NCBI GenBank assembly: GCA_958510875.1
Contig: OY294067.1
Location: 197,591,401-197,655,400 of the forward strand
Direction: 5' to 3'
Source: Endomychus coccineus
Taxonomy: Eukaryota; Arthropoda; Insecta; Coleoptera; Endomychidae
Length of the DNA: 64,000 nucleotides
Below are positions 11,601 to 23,058 of this stretch, piece after piece; position 1 is the first letter of the stretch, and every line of letters starts with the position of its first letter. The notes beneath the pieces were generated by a model. That model made no database searches. It worked only from the letters and a program-made list of their open reading frames with translations, and was not told where the DNA came from. A program made the translations under genes and the position numbers.

Positions 11601-13033
11601 TAACAATGAGTGAATCATATTTACCACAAACAATCTGTTGAATTTCGTTCACGATTGAATGCGGAAATAATAAATTTGATTGTACATATCGACAGTTTGA
11701 TTGAAATTCTAATAATACATCCCAAACGTTATTTAGTTTATATTGGTTCACACAACATTTGAACGCGTATATTGTTCAAGTGCTTGGAATTGAAAACTCG
11801 AATTGTTGGAGCTCAAGTAATGAGAAATCTAAGGTATGGTGTCTATGCTAGCGTGTGTATTGAAATCAAACTCGTGATAAATTCACTAAATTTTATTTTG
11901 AAATTATCGATGAAATCATATAATTCCAGCAGCCCAAAGGTTCGTTTGCAATTTTACAAATGATGATGAACGATAAAAATTAATATTTAAACTTTTCTTT
12001 GTAACTTAGGTATTGACGTAACGTATAAAACTCAGAATGATTTACAATTCCAGCAACCCGAAGGTTCGTTTGCAATTTTACGAATGATGATGAACGATAA
12101 AAATGAATATTTTAACTTTTCTTTGAAACTTAGGTATTGACGTAACGTATAATTCGAAACGATTGATTTTTATTGTTATTCACGATTGTCAACCTATATC
12201 TAAATCAGTTCGAGATGCAGACTTTTCAATTTGTCGATATTTCGAAGGCCCACTTATACTGAACTCAAAATTTACAATACTTCAAACTATCCATTCCGCT
12301 TAGAATATACATAGCAGTATATTATAGAAACTGTGTTAAAGATCACATTTTATATAAAAATCGAATGATTCGAGATGTAGACTTTGCGATTTTTCGATAT
12401 TCCGAAAGCCTACTGATCTCAAAATTCAAAATAATTCAAACCACATTTCGCTAAATACATTCTTTTTAAATATGAAATGAATTATCGAAACGATTGATTT
12501 TTATCGTTTTCCACGATTATCAATCATTATTTAAATCAATCTAGGAATGAAGATGCTACGGATGTAGAATCGAATACCCCACCATTGTCTGCAGTGTTTC
12601 AGTACATCAATGGAAGATCATATTACTTCCAGAAAGATATAGCTTTTCACTATAGCGAATTCCTCCATACCTTGTTGAATGTGGAAAAATTTAATCCAAA
12701 CATTTTCGGAATATAGTGTTCAAATATAAGCTTGTTCGATCAGTTGAAAGAAATTCTGAGTGAGATTCTATTGCGATAAACCAATCCAATTGTAGTCCTG
12801 TCAACTGAAGAAAATGAATTCGAGGAAGAAGAAACTACTATTCGAGAGGGTACAAACTTTTTTTCTTGGGAGGGTCCAAATGTTTTTTGGGAGGGTCCAA
12901 ACGTTCTTTGGGAGGATCCAATCGTTATTGGGAGGGTTTTTGAAAACAGGGTAACACCATATCACATTGTCATTAGTTAATCATCAACCACCATGCACGT
13001 TACCGGGCAATGTCAGAGGGAATTTTCGAGAGC
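8630..13033 (+). repeat. Left terminal inverted repeat of element C
   Basis: Inverted relative to 18348-22573. The outer 0.5 kb holds a GC-rich segment (ttgcgcgcgcaac) and three exact TGACGTCA palindromes (8664, 8810, 8917). 9.0-11.3 kb is a degenerate tandem array whose units carry the phrases gatgaactatcatagctgga, gtcagaacagttaacgtcaa and gacgacatctatgaggta. 10.2-10.45 kb repeats tgtcatggcg...cacgtg phrases. 11.5-12.55 kb contains repeated cgaaacgattgatttttatc units. 12.58-12.95 kb has an ORF fragment and a short gggagggtccaaa array. The arm continues as a broken inverted match at 13040-13230. Confidence 0.85.
12585..12715 (+). pseudogene. TIR-borne ORF fragment, left copy
   Basis: Reads PPLSAVFQYINGRSY... 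up to a TAG near 12714; the right TIR copy (18625-18819, minus) lacks this stop. No family recognised. See the right copy for the longer reading. Confidence 0.4.
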
Positions 13034-14440
13034 TCTTCTAAAATCAGATCCAACTCGGTACAACTATCTTCAGACGCACCGCTGCTAAACACACTACCTT
13101 TGGAGAACATTTTATTGCAACTGATAAATTTTTTTTCGATTTAGTTGGAGCTTCACCTACAAATATTCATTTAACCTCGCGCAGGTCGGTTTTTATAATA
13201 ATTGGATGTGTGGTCAAAGGTCATCAATTCATCATGAAATGGTGGATATTGTTCTATTTCATGTATCGATGATTCGAATATTAAATATGATTGAGAAAAT
13301 CATAATAACGTATTTCCTTTCGAAATAAATAATAATTTAGTCTGAGAAGCTTGTTATTCTGTTTCAAAATGTGAAAGTTTTCATTACATATTCAACTTAT
13401 CTTACGAAATATGATATGCTTGAATCATTCTTCCAAATAGTTAAACATGTAATATATTTGAGAGACTGAACTTACTTTTATCATCTTTAGAAACGTTTTG
13501 TGTGAACGATAAAAATCAATATTTCAGATTGTCAACCTATATCTGAATCAGTTCGAGATGCAGACTTTGCAATTTGTCGGTATTTCGAAAGCCTACTGAT
13601 TTCAAAATAATATTTCAAACTGTACATTTTGCTCGATACATATTTTTTTTAAATATGAAATGTAGTATCGAAACGATTGATTTTTATTGTAATCCACGAT
13701 TGTCAATCATTATTTAAATCAATCTATGAATAAAACAAAATGCATTACTTGAGTCATCGTATTATGCTATTCAGAAATTATGAGTCAGCAGTAGTGTGTA
13801 AATTATTTATATTTGTCTACTGCACATGATGGAACATTGATCTGATGTCTGATGTATCTGTAATAATTGTTGACAGACACATTCCTCACATCAGGTCGTT
13901 GTTCATTTGTTAAACAGGGGTGTATCAAAATGAATTTATGTTTTAGAGAAAGAATTTCATTTGGTAATATATATTATAGTTAACTCTAAGATTCAGTATA
14001 TAATTATTGCAGGTAGGTGATAATGAAGAACATTTCAAGTGAATAAAATATAAAAATTATTTTACATGTACACTAGATACTCTTAGATAAATACAACCAC
14101 ATAACCAGCGACACCTACTGAGTTAATCTGAGAAGAGAGAGATATTTTAAGTATAAATAGTATGTTACTATTTTATGTATATAAAAATATTATATTAATT
14201 CAATTCAATCAAGTTTTTGGGTGATATGACTGATGATTTGAATTCCACAGGAAAGAAAACTGCAAGGAATAGCTTCAGAGCTCTCAAAATGTATACCTAA
14301 AATACGACGTGTTCCTTCGACGAGGTGTCATGACGGCTATCACCTGACGAGCTGTCTGTTACGCAGGTCTTCGACAAGACGTCACGCAGGTCTTCAATCC
14401 ATCATATCGTCAGATGAATTGGCGCGTTTGATTAAAAATG
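13034..14440. other. Element C interior without a recognisable gene
   Basis: 13040-13230 is an inverted match to 17540-17755, i.e. a continuation of the TIR interrupted on the right side. 13500-13735 is another copy of the cgaaacgattgatttttat repeat. 14310-14400 has cgaggtgtcatgacgg phrases like those in the TIRs. The rest is AT-rich with no credible coding frame. Confidence 0.5.
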
Positions 14441-14686
14441 GTATTCTTTGGTGAGAAAGATGCAGAGGGATCCGAACCCGCATCATTTTATATCTGAAAA
14501 TGTTTTACGATTTTACATGTATACTTACCAGTTCGATCGACCTTTCATCTCTCACCCTCAAGAATACCATTTGGTTTTGATTGTATATTTTAGGTTGAAA
14601 ATTCAAGAGCTTTCCATGCGCAGAGTATGGGGAAAGTGTTTTCTTGTGTGTGACTGCTCCAACTAATTCGAACTCAGTTTGTGATT

Positions 14687-15310
14687 ATGTCTCCTCAATT
14701 ATACAACAGTTTGGTCCATAGTGTGCTAACCACCGTGTACGATGCGAAGAAATTCGTAGTAAGCGTATGTCCTCCGAAATTGATGGAAATCCTCGAAGAA
14801 TTACAATTACCATCCAAAAATTGGATAATCGCTGGGGAATTCATAACTTTCCTTGTGGGGGCCTCAACCGATTGGGCGTATGCTGATATTTTCTATTTCG
14901 GAGGAGATTTCGATCCTCCCCCTCCAGAAGATTGGAAGATAATCGATATGAATATAGAAGGTCAGTTCAAAATTAATCATAGAAGAATGAGAAAAATCAT
15001 ATTGCATCAAATTTCGGGTATCGTTCCGAAACCCGGATCGTACATACTTGATTGTTTTAGAGTGCTCCATGATATCGATGTCGATTTTTATCGAATCGCA
15101 CTACTACCATACCGATGTTAGATAATGTACATGCGCAGCATCCGAAGAGATACTTCAAATTCTTACACATTTAAGATGTTCCAGCTGTTTTCTGAGATAG
15201 GAGGGGAGTTCGATGACCTCAACTATAGAATAAGTCCACCATCACTACAAATTTTGTGCTTCGACGTACTCTTTCGAAATTTCGATAACATCAAAGAAAT
15301 ATGTCAATGA
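14687..15310 (+). pseudogene. Unrecognised protein, possible nucleotidyltransferase fold, one in-frame stop
   Basis: One continuous frame from ATG 14687 to 15310 (about 207 codons), broken only by TAG at 15119-15121; the sequence on both sides looks equally protein-like. The region IIAGEFITFLVG followed by YADIFYFGGDF recalls the G[GS]...DxD core of nucleotidyltransferase-like domains (residues about 46-72), but the second motif position is not a clean D-x-D, so this is a guess. The gene lies 52 bp upstream of the VDIQ gene on the same strand. A short upstream ORF (from 14448) does not look related. Confidence 0.4.
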
Positions 15311-15361
15311 TCTACGTATGTGCAACTAGATATTTTGGATAGTTTATCAATCTAGTTTGAA

Positions 15362-15853
15362 ATGTCGTCTATCGTGGTTGATATTCAAAGTTTCCCGATT
15401 TCTTCTAACGTATATGAAATCAAGGAACTCTCTTTGTTGGACTGTGAGAAAAGGTTGGAGAAATATTTTCTATTCAAACCACCAAAATCGATGGATCAAC
15501 TATCCGAGAGGCAAATGAAGAAAATATTTCATTGTGAAAAATATCACGGGATTCCATGGAACTCAGGCTATCAGGAATATGATGAATTGTATGAAATTTC
15601 GAAGGAAAATATCGATCCTGATGCTACTGTTTATCTATGTGGTAAGATAAAAGCTAAGTTTCTTCGGGGGGCGTTCCAAAAATTGGGGTTAGATCGAGTA
15701 GAAGTGATGAATTTGAAAGGTAAATGTCCAATATTAGAGCGAGGGAATTGTGAATTTATCTGTATACATCACCCCAATATTGTGAATCCTATGTGTTCTA
15801 GTGTGAATAGCTGGAAGCTATTCGAATTTCTTACGAAGGACTGTGACTCTTAA
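15362..15853 (+). CDS. VDIQ-family protein 1 (function unknown)
   Basis: 163 codons from ATG 15362 (MSSIVVDIQSFPI). It shares a pattern with the minus-strand gene at 16539-17045: VDIQ.F near the N-terminus, then an LF+P..S..LS.+..K segment, a YHG motif (residues 62-64), Y..GK.KA.FLR (about 95-108), C...CIHH near the end and a final W+.FEFL. Invariant Cys/His near the C-terminus (C-x10-C-x2-H) suggest metal binding. The initial hydrophobic strand ending in Asp could fit an RNase H-like fold, but that is speculation. The frame is fully open. It is followed within 30 bp by the membrane-protein remnant, as in block B, where only this gene's tail survives. Confidence 0.65.
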   Translation: MSSIVVDIQSFPISSNVYEIKELSLLDCEKRLEKYFLFKPPKSMDQLSERQMKKIFHCEKYHGIPWNSGYQEYDELYEISKENIDPDATVYLCGKIKAKFLRGAFQKLGLDRVEVMNLKGKCPILERGNCEFICIHHPNIVNPMCSSVNSWKLFEFLTKDCDS

Positions 15854-15879
15854 AATAATAATATTAGATATCTAGTAAG

Positions 15880-16440
15880 TCCACAAATATATCTTTTGAA
15901 GAATACAAACGCAGACTTTGAGAATTCGTGGAAAGAAGAGACTTGAATTTTTACGAAGATAAAATTAAAGTTATCAAACTGTTGAACAAATTGAGTGTAA
16001 AAGGTGAAGATAATGATGAGAGTGGGAGTGTTAAAAACAAATTTTGTGATTCTAACCACAATTCTGAATGGTATTCTATAAGCAAACGTTCCCCAACACT
16101 TTGAACGCATCTATATTTGCCTGAAGGATGTCACCACTGATGATGGTGAGGAATGTAACCTTACTCGATGAATTTTACAATAAATCAACGATAACCAATT
16201 GGAGGTATTCACGTTCAACATTCCACAAGACAATCATACATTATAAACTCAAACTCTTATTCCTCGATCGAAGTGAGAGGGCATATGGCTGAATGGCAAT
16301 CATTATGTTTACCACATCTTATACAAGAGACAACATCAGCATCATCCATACTAGAAGGAGATGTTCCTAAAATTTTAGCAATTTTGTATGCTATTTTATC
16401 TTCTATATCAGTATTAATATTGAAAATGTAAAGAAAGCTA
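15880..16440 (+). pseudogene. Element C copy of the signal-peptide/TM membrane protein, decayed
   Basis: Homologous to 31744-32395 over its full length: a helical segment near 15940-15990, the exported domain with FERIYICLKDV near 16102-16135, and the C-terminal hydrophobic stretch near 16375-16435. Frame breaks and stops (for example TAA at 16079-16081 and a TGA near 16169) inactivate it. A polyA-like aataattatataaag follows. Confidence 0.65.
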
Positions 16441-16538
16441 TTTACCATTTGAATGAATAATTATATAAAGAAGATAGGTGTTTCATTAAAACAAAAAAAA
16501 AGATTGATAATAATAATATTTATTTCAGAAAATACATA

Positions 16539-17045
16539 TCATTTCGGTAGTATTACATTCAGAAACCACTGCTGTAATTTATCCACGTGGTGAACTGCAG
16601 ACATGTATTTTCCACCGTCATTACGATGATTCAGACAGGTCAAATTGTTTGTTTGCTCGAATTTTCCTGTTTCACATTGAGCACCATCGAAACTATGAAC
16701 ATCTACGATATGTGGGTGAATATCCAATCCTATACACTTCCTTCTCAAAATTTCGGCTTTTTGCTGTCCACGGACATAAATATAGTCGACTGCACGCAGG
16801 AGAATCGAATTAAGGATATTATTTATTTCTTCATAAACCACATTCCCAGATACATAATCGAGTCCATGATAAGAATTTTGTAAATACCATACGGATTTTC
16901 TCTCCTTTGCATTCAGCGATGAATAAGATGTGGACGGTCTGAATAAGGAATAATGACGTTTGAATCCAATCTGTATACACATTTCTTTAGGATGGAAGAC
17001 ATCACCGATGACGAACCCCTGAATGTCAACTAATGCGATTCTCAT
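16539..17045 (-). CDS. VDIQ-family protein 2 (function unknown)
   Basis: 168 codons from ATG 17045 (MRIALVDIQGFVI). Shared features with VDIQ protein 1: VDIQ.F, a long segment ending LFRPS, LNAKERK..WYL, YHGLDY..G, then YVRGQQKAEILRRK, and a C-terminal C..H then DGGKYM...VDKLQQW. The frame is open from ATG to TAA. It diverges from the plus-strand genes and lies 78 bp or so upstream of the protease remnant on the same strand. Two diverged paralogues in one small element argue for a useful role in the element's cycle, but no function can be assigned from the sequence. Confidence 0.7.
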   Translation of the reverse strand: MRIALVDIQGFVIGDVFHPKEMCIQIGFKRHYSLFRPSTSYSSLNAKERKSVWYLQNSYHGLDYVSGNVVYEEINNILNSILLRAVDYIYVRGQQKAEILRRKCIGLDIHPHIVDVHSFDGAQCETGKFEQTNNLTCLNHRNDGGKYMSAVHHVDKLQQWFLNVILPK

Positions 17046-17123
17046 GATAATACGATGTGAATGCGATTCGCTTGATGTTTCGATATAGACTGACTGACTA
17101 ATGATAATGTTTAATGTTAATGT

Positions 17124-17352
17124 TTAATTGATGCTCTTGACAATTTTGGTGAGAAATTTGAAGCACAACTGTCCACATATCACTTGATTATGGTTCTGAT
17201 AGGTGTAGTTATTGTAGAAAATCCTAACTTTACCACCCAAATATCGAACGACTTCCTTTGGTGGCTTCAAATTCTCAAAACAATCAAGATATTCCACATC
17301 GTTATCGATTTTTTTCTGAACGCTACCCAATGCGTTCCGTTGTTTTCAGCTG
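17124..17352 (-). pseudogene. Element C: adenain-type protease, N-terminally truncated
   Basis: The open frame contains all three catalytic signatures of the Polinton/adenovirus cysteine protease: GTHWVAF (His), VEYLDCFENLKPP (Asp) and VICGQLC (Cys). It ends FLTKIVKSIN. The N-terminal third, present in B, is missing: upstream of about 17352 the frame hits a stop, and another frame there reads ARGASAIENTVV, which resembles the Gly/Ala part of the PLA2/minor core protein. A deletion has thus joined the two genes. The catalytic residues survive in a truncated protein. Confidence 0.7.
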
Positions 17353-17399
17353 GTTAACCACCGTATTTTCGATAGCACTTGCACCTCTTGCAACTGATC

Positions 17400-18090
17400 C
17401 TAAGGCTTCTTAAAGCTCATGAGATAGGTAGTAATAGTGGAAGGAATCCACTACCATATTTTGTAAATTTTGAGATTAGTGGGCTTCCGAAATATCGAAA
17501 AATCGCAAAGTCTGCATCTCGAATTATTTCTATGTGATACATGAAATCGAACAATTAATGACCTTCGACCACACATCCAACTACAATAAAAAACGACCTG
17601 CGCGAAGGTAAATGAATCTTTGTAGGTGAAGCTCCAACTAAATCGAGAAAAATCAATCAGTTGCAACTAAATGATCTCCAAAGATAGCGGGCTTAGCGGC
17701 GGGCGTCTGAAGATAGTTTTCCGAGTTATTTTTGATTTTAGAAGAGTTCGAAACGTCTGCAATGCATGAAAAATCCCCATCAATGAATACTCATTGTACG
17801 GGTTATGATATTCGATGTAGTTTGAGTCCTGCGGGAACCTTCACACCAACAATCTCTCTGAATCATCCTTCGCAAAGTTGCGTCAAACCAACATAACAAA
17901 ATCGCAATCACGCAAACTTTCACACCAATAATCTCTCTGAGAATCATCGAATCATCGAATTCTTCACAAGTTGATTTCGATCCTACACCCGTAGCATCTT
18001 CATTCCTAGATTGATTTAAGTAATGATTGACAATCGTGTAAAACGATGAAAATCAATCGTTTCGAATTATTCTGAGTTTTTATTCAATCA
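17400..18090. other. Element C interior, repeats and TIR continuation
   Basis: 17460-17530 and 18000-18080 are copies of the cgaaacgattgatttt repeat in inverse orientation. 17540-17755 is the inverted partner of 13040-13230. 17850-17960 has two direct copies of cacaccaa(c/t)aatctctctga. A minus-strand reading (17451-17666) has no recognisable family. Confidence 0.4.
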
Positions 18091-18366
18091 CTATTTTTTA
18101 CAAAATCTTCTTAATTCATTAATTATTTCACGTTTCTCTTTGATATATCCTCGTAGAGGTATGATTTTTTCAAACCTATGCAGTAGAACATCTGGGTTGG
18201 ACCAGTAAATTATACTTTCATCTCGATTGTGAAATAGCATAATATGACGATTCAAATTGTCTTGGCGAGAAAATGTAACTTCACAATGCTTGCATGAGAA
18301 ACGGTGTGTTTTAAAATGTTTTTTTTCCTCGTGCCACCTCAGCGCATTTGCTCTCGAAAATTCCCT
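18091..18366 (-). CDS. C2H2 zinc-finger ORF at the inner edge of the right TIR (partial)
   Basis: A 91-codon open stretch without a good ATG. It holds a complete C2H2 finger, SCKHCEVTFSRQDNLNRH then LFH (C-x2-C-x12-H-x4-H), preceded by the second half of another finger (EFSRANALRWHEEKKH), and a basic tail with KEKREIINELRRFCKK. The first finger's N-terminal half runs into the TIR; in the left TIR the homologous start is an ATG in good context (ccaccATGc at 12993), whereas the right copy has GTG and then TAA at 18367-18369. The finger itself is absent from the left TIR, which lacks about 590 bp here. Confidence 0.55.
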   Translation of the reverse strand, partial: REFSRANALRWHEEKKHFKTHRFSCKHCEVTFSRQDNLNRHIMLFHNRDESIIYWSNPDVLLHRFEKIIPLRGYIKEKREIINELRRFCKK

Positions 18367-21300
18367 TTAACATTGCCCGGTAACGTGCACGGTGGTTAAT
18401 GATTAACTAATGACAATGTGATATGGTGTTACCCTGTTTTCGAAGACCCTCCCAATAACGATTGGATCCTCCCAAAGAACGTTTGGACCCTCCCAAAAAA
18501 CATTTGGACCCTCCCAAAAAACATTTGGACCCTCCCAAGAAAAAACGTTTGTACCCTCTCGAATAGTAGTTTCTTCTTCCTCGAATTCATTTTCTTCAGT
18601 TGACAGGACTACAATTGGACTGATTTATCGCAATAGAATCTCACTCAGAATTCCTTTCAACTGATCGAACAAGCTTATATTTGAACACCATATTCCGAAA
18701 ATGTTTGGATTAAATTTTTCCACATTCAACAAGGTATGTAGGAATTCGCTATAGTGAAAAGCGATATCTTTCTGGAAGAAATATGATCTTCCATTGATGT
18801 ACCGAAACACTGCAGACAATGGTGGGGTATTCGCTACACCTGTAGCATCTTCATTCCTAGATTAATTTAAATAATGATTGATAATCGTGGAAAACGATAA
18901 AAATCAATCGTTTCGATAATTCATTTCATATTTAAAAAGAATGTATTTAGCGAAATGTAGTTTGAAGTATTTTAAATTTTGAGATCAGTAAGCTTTCGAA
19001 ATATCGAAAAATCGCTAAAAAGAATGTATTGAGCGAAATGTAATTTGAAGTATTGTAAATTTTGAGATCAGTATAAGTGGGCTTTCGAAATATCGACAAA
19101 TTGAAAAGTCTGCATCTCGAACTGATTTAGATATAGGTTGACAATCGTGGATAACAATAAAAATCAATCGTTTCGAATTATTCTGAGTTTTATACGTTAC
19201 GTCAATACCTAAGTTTCAGAGAAAAGTTAAAATATTCATTTTTATCGTTCATCATCATTCGTAAAATTGCAAACGAACCTTCGGGTTGCTGAAATTGTAA
19301 ATCATTCTGAGTTTTATACGTTACGTCAATACCTAAGTTACAAAGAAAAGTTTGAATATTAATTTTTATCGTTCATCATCATTTGTAAAATTGCAAACGA
19401 ACCTTTGGGCTGCTGAAATTGTATGATTTCATCGATATTCTCAAAATAAAATGTAGTGAATTTTTTACGAGTTTGATTTCAACACACGCCTCTAGCACAA
19501 ACACCATACCTTAGATTTCTTATTACTTGAGCTCCAACAATTCCAGTTTTCAATTCCAAGCACTTGAACAATATACGCGTTCAAATGTTGTGTGAACCAA
19601 TATAAACGAAATAACGTTTGGGATGTATTATTAGAATTTTAATCAAACTGTCGATATGTACAATCAAATTTGATATTTCCGCATTCAATCCTGAACGAAA
19701 TTCAACAGATTGTGTGTGGTAAAAATGATTCACTCATTGTTATTCGTTTACCTAATGAATACTTCTCATTGTACGACTGTTGTCGTTCTCATAATCAGTA
19801 TAAAGTGAATGTGATGATGCAGGTGCATGTAAAAATGAATACTTAATACTTAATGTGCTTTTGGTGTGAACACTTCATATATGTAAGTAGACATTCATTG
19901 TTAAGGATATTTCTAGGTTATTTTGCTGGTTCGTTATTTTGAGATTAGGGTGTGGTATTAATGAATGACAATATAGCTGCAATATAAGTAACAATTTTCA
20001 ATTTTGAGGGTGATTTCCAGACAAAACGTTACCAAAACATCTGATAGATGTCGTCCTTGACGTTAACTGTTCCGAAATTGATATTTAACTATGATAGTTC
20101 ATCGGTTTATTAATAGATGGCGATATATCTACAGAATCAGTGATATTTTGAATTGGGGTCTCATAGATGTCGTCGTCTGACGTTTACTGTTCTGACATTG
20201 ACATTTAGCTATGACAGTTCTTCGGTTCATTAATAGATCATATTTTGAATTGAGATGCAAATTCCCGCCCAAAAACTTCAACAAAATACCGCATAGATAT
20301 CGTCCTTTGACGTTAACTGATCTGACATTGACATTCAGCTGTGATAGTTCATCGGCTTATTAATAGATGGCGATATAGTAATATTTTGAATTGAGGTCTC
20401 ATAGATGTTGACCGTTAACGTTGACGTTAACTGTTCTGAGATTGACATCCAGTCATGATAGTTCATCGGTTCACTAATAGATCATATTTTGAATTGAGGT
20501 GGGACTTCTCGCACAAAAACATTAACAAAATATCTCATAGATGCCGTCCTTTGACGTTAACTGTTCTGACATTGACATTCAGCTGTGATAGTTCATCGGT
20601 TTATTAATAGATGGCGATATAGCTACAACATCAGTCATATTTTGAATTGGAGTCTCATAGATGTCGTCATTTGACGTTAACTGTTCTAACATTGACATCC
20701 AGCCATGATAGTTATCGGTTCATAAATTTCCCACGTTAACATTACATAAGTACTTCATAATTGTCGTCTTTTGACGTTAACATTTCTGACGTTCACAGGT
20801 ATGCATGACGGTTGATAGTGCTGCAGCTGCAGCTATTATACCTCCCAATTTGGTATTGTTTTGTGTAATTTAGGTTCTAAAAACAGTTCTATTCTGTTTA
20901 AGACCCACGTGAAATACGCCACGACACCTCGTTGAAGATCCACGTAACAGACACCTTGTTTGAAATTCCCGCGATAGCTGCCATGACAGTTCACGTGACA
21001 GACGCCACGACATCTCGTTGAAGATCCACGGAACAGACACCTCGCTTTAAATTCCCGCGATAACCGCCATGACACCTCCTTGAAGATCTACGTGACAGAC
21101 ACTTCGTTTGAAATTCCCGCGATAGCCGCCATGACACCGAATTTCATAGTTTACCTAATGAGTGAGTCCCATTGTACTCAATTACATGCGCTGTTGTTCT
21201 CGTATAAACTGAATGTGATGACTCAGGTGCATGCAAAATAAATTGCTTCCACGTGTTCTCATATACTCAATGTGGTTTCTGGTGTAATAACTTCATATAC

Positions 21301-22573
21301 GTGAGTAATCATTTGACGTTGAGGAAATTTGTAGGTTATTTTAACATGATAGTTCATCGGCTTATTAATAGATGGTGATATAGTAATATTTTGAATTTGA
21401 GTCTCATAGATGTCGTCCTTTGACGTTAACAGTTCTAACATTGACATCAAGCTATGATAGTTCATCGATTCATTGATAGAACGTTTTTTTAATTGGAATG
21501 GAACTTCTCGCCCAACAACATCAACAAAATACCTCATAGATGTCGTCCTTTGAAGTTAATTGTTCTGACATTGACATCCAGCTATGATAGTTCATCGGTT
21601 CATAATTTTCCTGCTCAAAAACATTAACAAGATACCTCATAGATGTCGTCCTTTGACGTTGACAGGTATGCATGACGGTTGATCGGTTCATTCATAGATG
21701 TAGTCATTTGAAGTTAACTGTTCTGACATTGACATTTAAGTATGATAGTTCATCGGTTCATCAAAATATGGTGGTGATGTAGCTATAACATCAACCTCAT
21801 CGAAGATCCATGTAACAGACACCTTGTTTGAAATTCCCGCAATAGCTGCCATGACAGTTCACGTACATTGACATCCAGCTATGATAGTTCATCGGTTCAT
21901 AAATTTCCCGTGCAAAAATATTGAAAAGATACCTCATAGATGTCGTTCTTTGACGTTCACAGGTATGCATGACAGTTGATCGGTTCATTCATAGATGTCG
22001 TCTATTGAAGTTAACTGTTCTGACATTGACATTTAAGTATGATAGTTCATCGGTTCATTAAAAGATGGCGGTGATGTAGCTACAACATCAGTCATATTTT
22101 GAATTGTAGCCTCATAGATGTCATCCCTTGACGTTAACATTTCTGACGTTGACAGGTATGCATGACGGTTGATCGGTTCATTCATAGATGTAGTCATTCG
22201 AAGTTAGCTGGTCTGACATTGACATTTAAGTATAATAGTTCATCAGTTCATTAAAAAAGGGTGGCGATGTAGCTACAGCATCAGTCATATTTTGAATTGT
22301 GGTTTTGACGTTTACACTTCTGACATTGACATTCGGTTCCAACGTCGGCCATGATAAACATCAAACAACACACCTCTACGTTTTAATTTCGCGAGTCGAT
22401 GACGTCACATAAAACCAACCTCACATTCTATGACCCGGAAGTTCGGTGATCATCGTAAGCTCTATGGACACGTTTGAATTTCGCGGGTTAGTAACGTTAC
22501 ATCCGAAGTTGCGCGCGCAACATCCGGTCGATGACGTCACTTCCTGGCGCAGAACTCGTCCACTTAATCTACT
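18348..22573 (-). repeat. Right terminal inverted repeat of element C
   Basis: Inverted copy of 8630-13033 with the same internal order reversed: the gggagggtccaaa array (18445-18560), ORF fragment, cgaaacgattgattttt units (18880-19200), the degenerate tandem array (20.0-22.2 kb) and the GC-rich end with TGACGTCA at 22400 and 22532. The two arms differ by many small changes and indels, so they are not recently homogenised. Confidence 0.85.
18625..18819 (-). pseudogene. TIR-borne ORF fragment, right copy
   Basis: A 64-codon reading with FRYINGRSYFFQKDIAFHYS and FDQLKGILSEILLR. A second reading beyond the stop is acidic (ENEFEEEET) and then runs into the gggagggtccaaa array. It is present in both TIRs, so two copies exist per element. 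No family recognised; it may be the 3' part of an ancestral gene engulfed by TIR growth. Confidence 0.4.
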
Positions 22574-22579
22574 ACTGTT

Positions 22580-22775
22580 ACATATATTTTGTAAGATATG
22601 TTGTGTAAAACGATAAGTGGGGAATTCTATGAGGGGAAATTATGAGAAACAGAACATCGTGATGTGTATCGATTTGAAAAAATATTACGAAAGAGGAGGT
22701 GTCAACAGTATGTAAGGGGGTTGGGTCTAGATAATAGTCACAACAGTTGGATCGATAATCCAGATTTCCTTCAAT
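22580..22775 (+). pseudogene. Polinton A: integrase copy 2, 3' part
   Basis: Continues integrase copy 2 after element C: it matches the last 60 codons of the B integrase (for example KILRKRRGQQYV in shifted form and NSWIDNPDFLQ near 22747-22775). Frame breaks are present. Together with 7897-8629 it makes one integrase-derived locus. Confidence 0.8.
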
Positions 22776-23058
22776 GAACCCACTATTGACGATTTGGAGA
22801 TTATTGGAAACAAACAAAAAGCTGGAATATTGTTGACTCGAATGTATGGTTATTATAATAGAACAAAATTTTATGACTATGAGGGTGAATCAAGAGTGGA
22901 GATTATAATATTTGTAAAGCACATGTTGTTGAGATTATACTAAGATCTTTTGTATTGGGAAAATTTTGAAAATAATGGAAATAATATTTTTGACATCCTT
23001 GGACTTCCGTCTTCCCCTCTTCAAATATCAGTGCAATTTCGAATTCTCATGAGTCTGT

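Larger units (their letters stand above)
8630..22573. mobile_element. Polinton-derived element C (13.9 kb, nested)
   Basis: Termini read AGTAGAATAAGTGG on the left and, reversed, AGTAGATTAAGTGG on the right; a 5' AG is the Polinton signature. Flanking 6-bp duplications are cctgtt (8624-8629) and actgtt (22574-22579), one mismatch, and 6 bp is the Polinton TSD length. The empty site ctcctgttacatat is preserved in integrase copy 1 (about 6540-6553). Terminal inverted repeats are 4.2-4.4 kb. Internal genes are accessory ones plus a protease remnant; no polymerase, integrase or capsid genes are visible, so mobilisation in trans is inferred. Confidence 0.9.
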
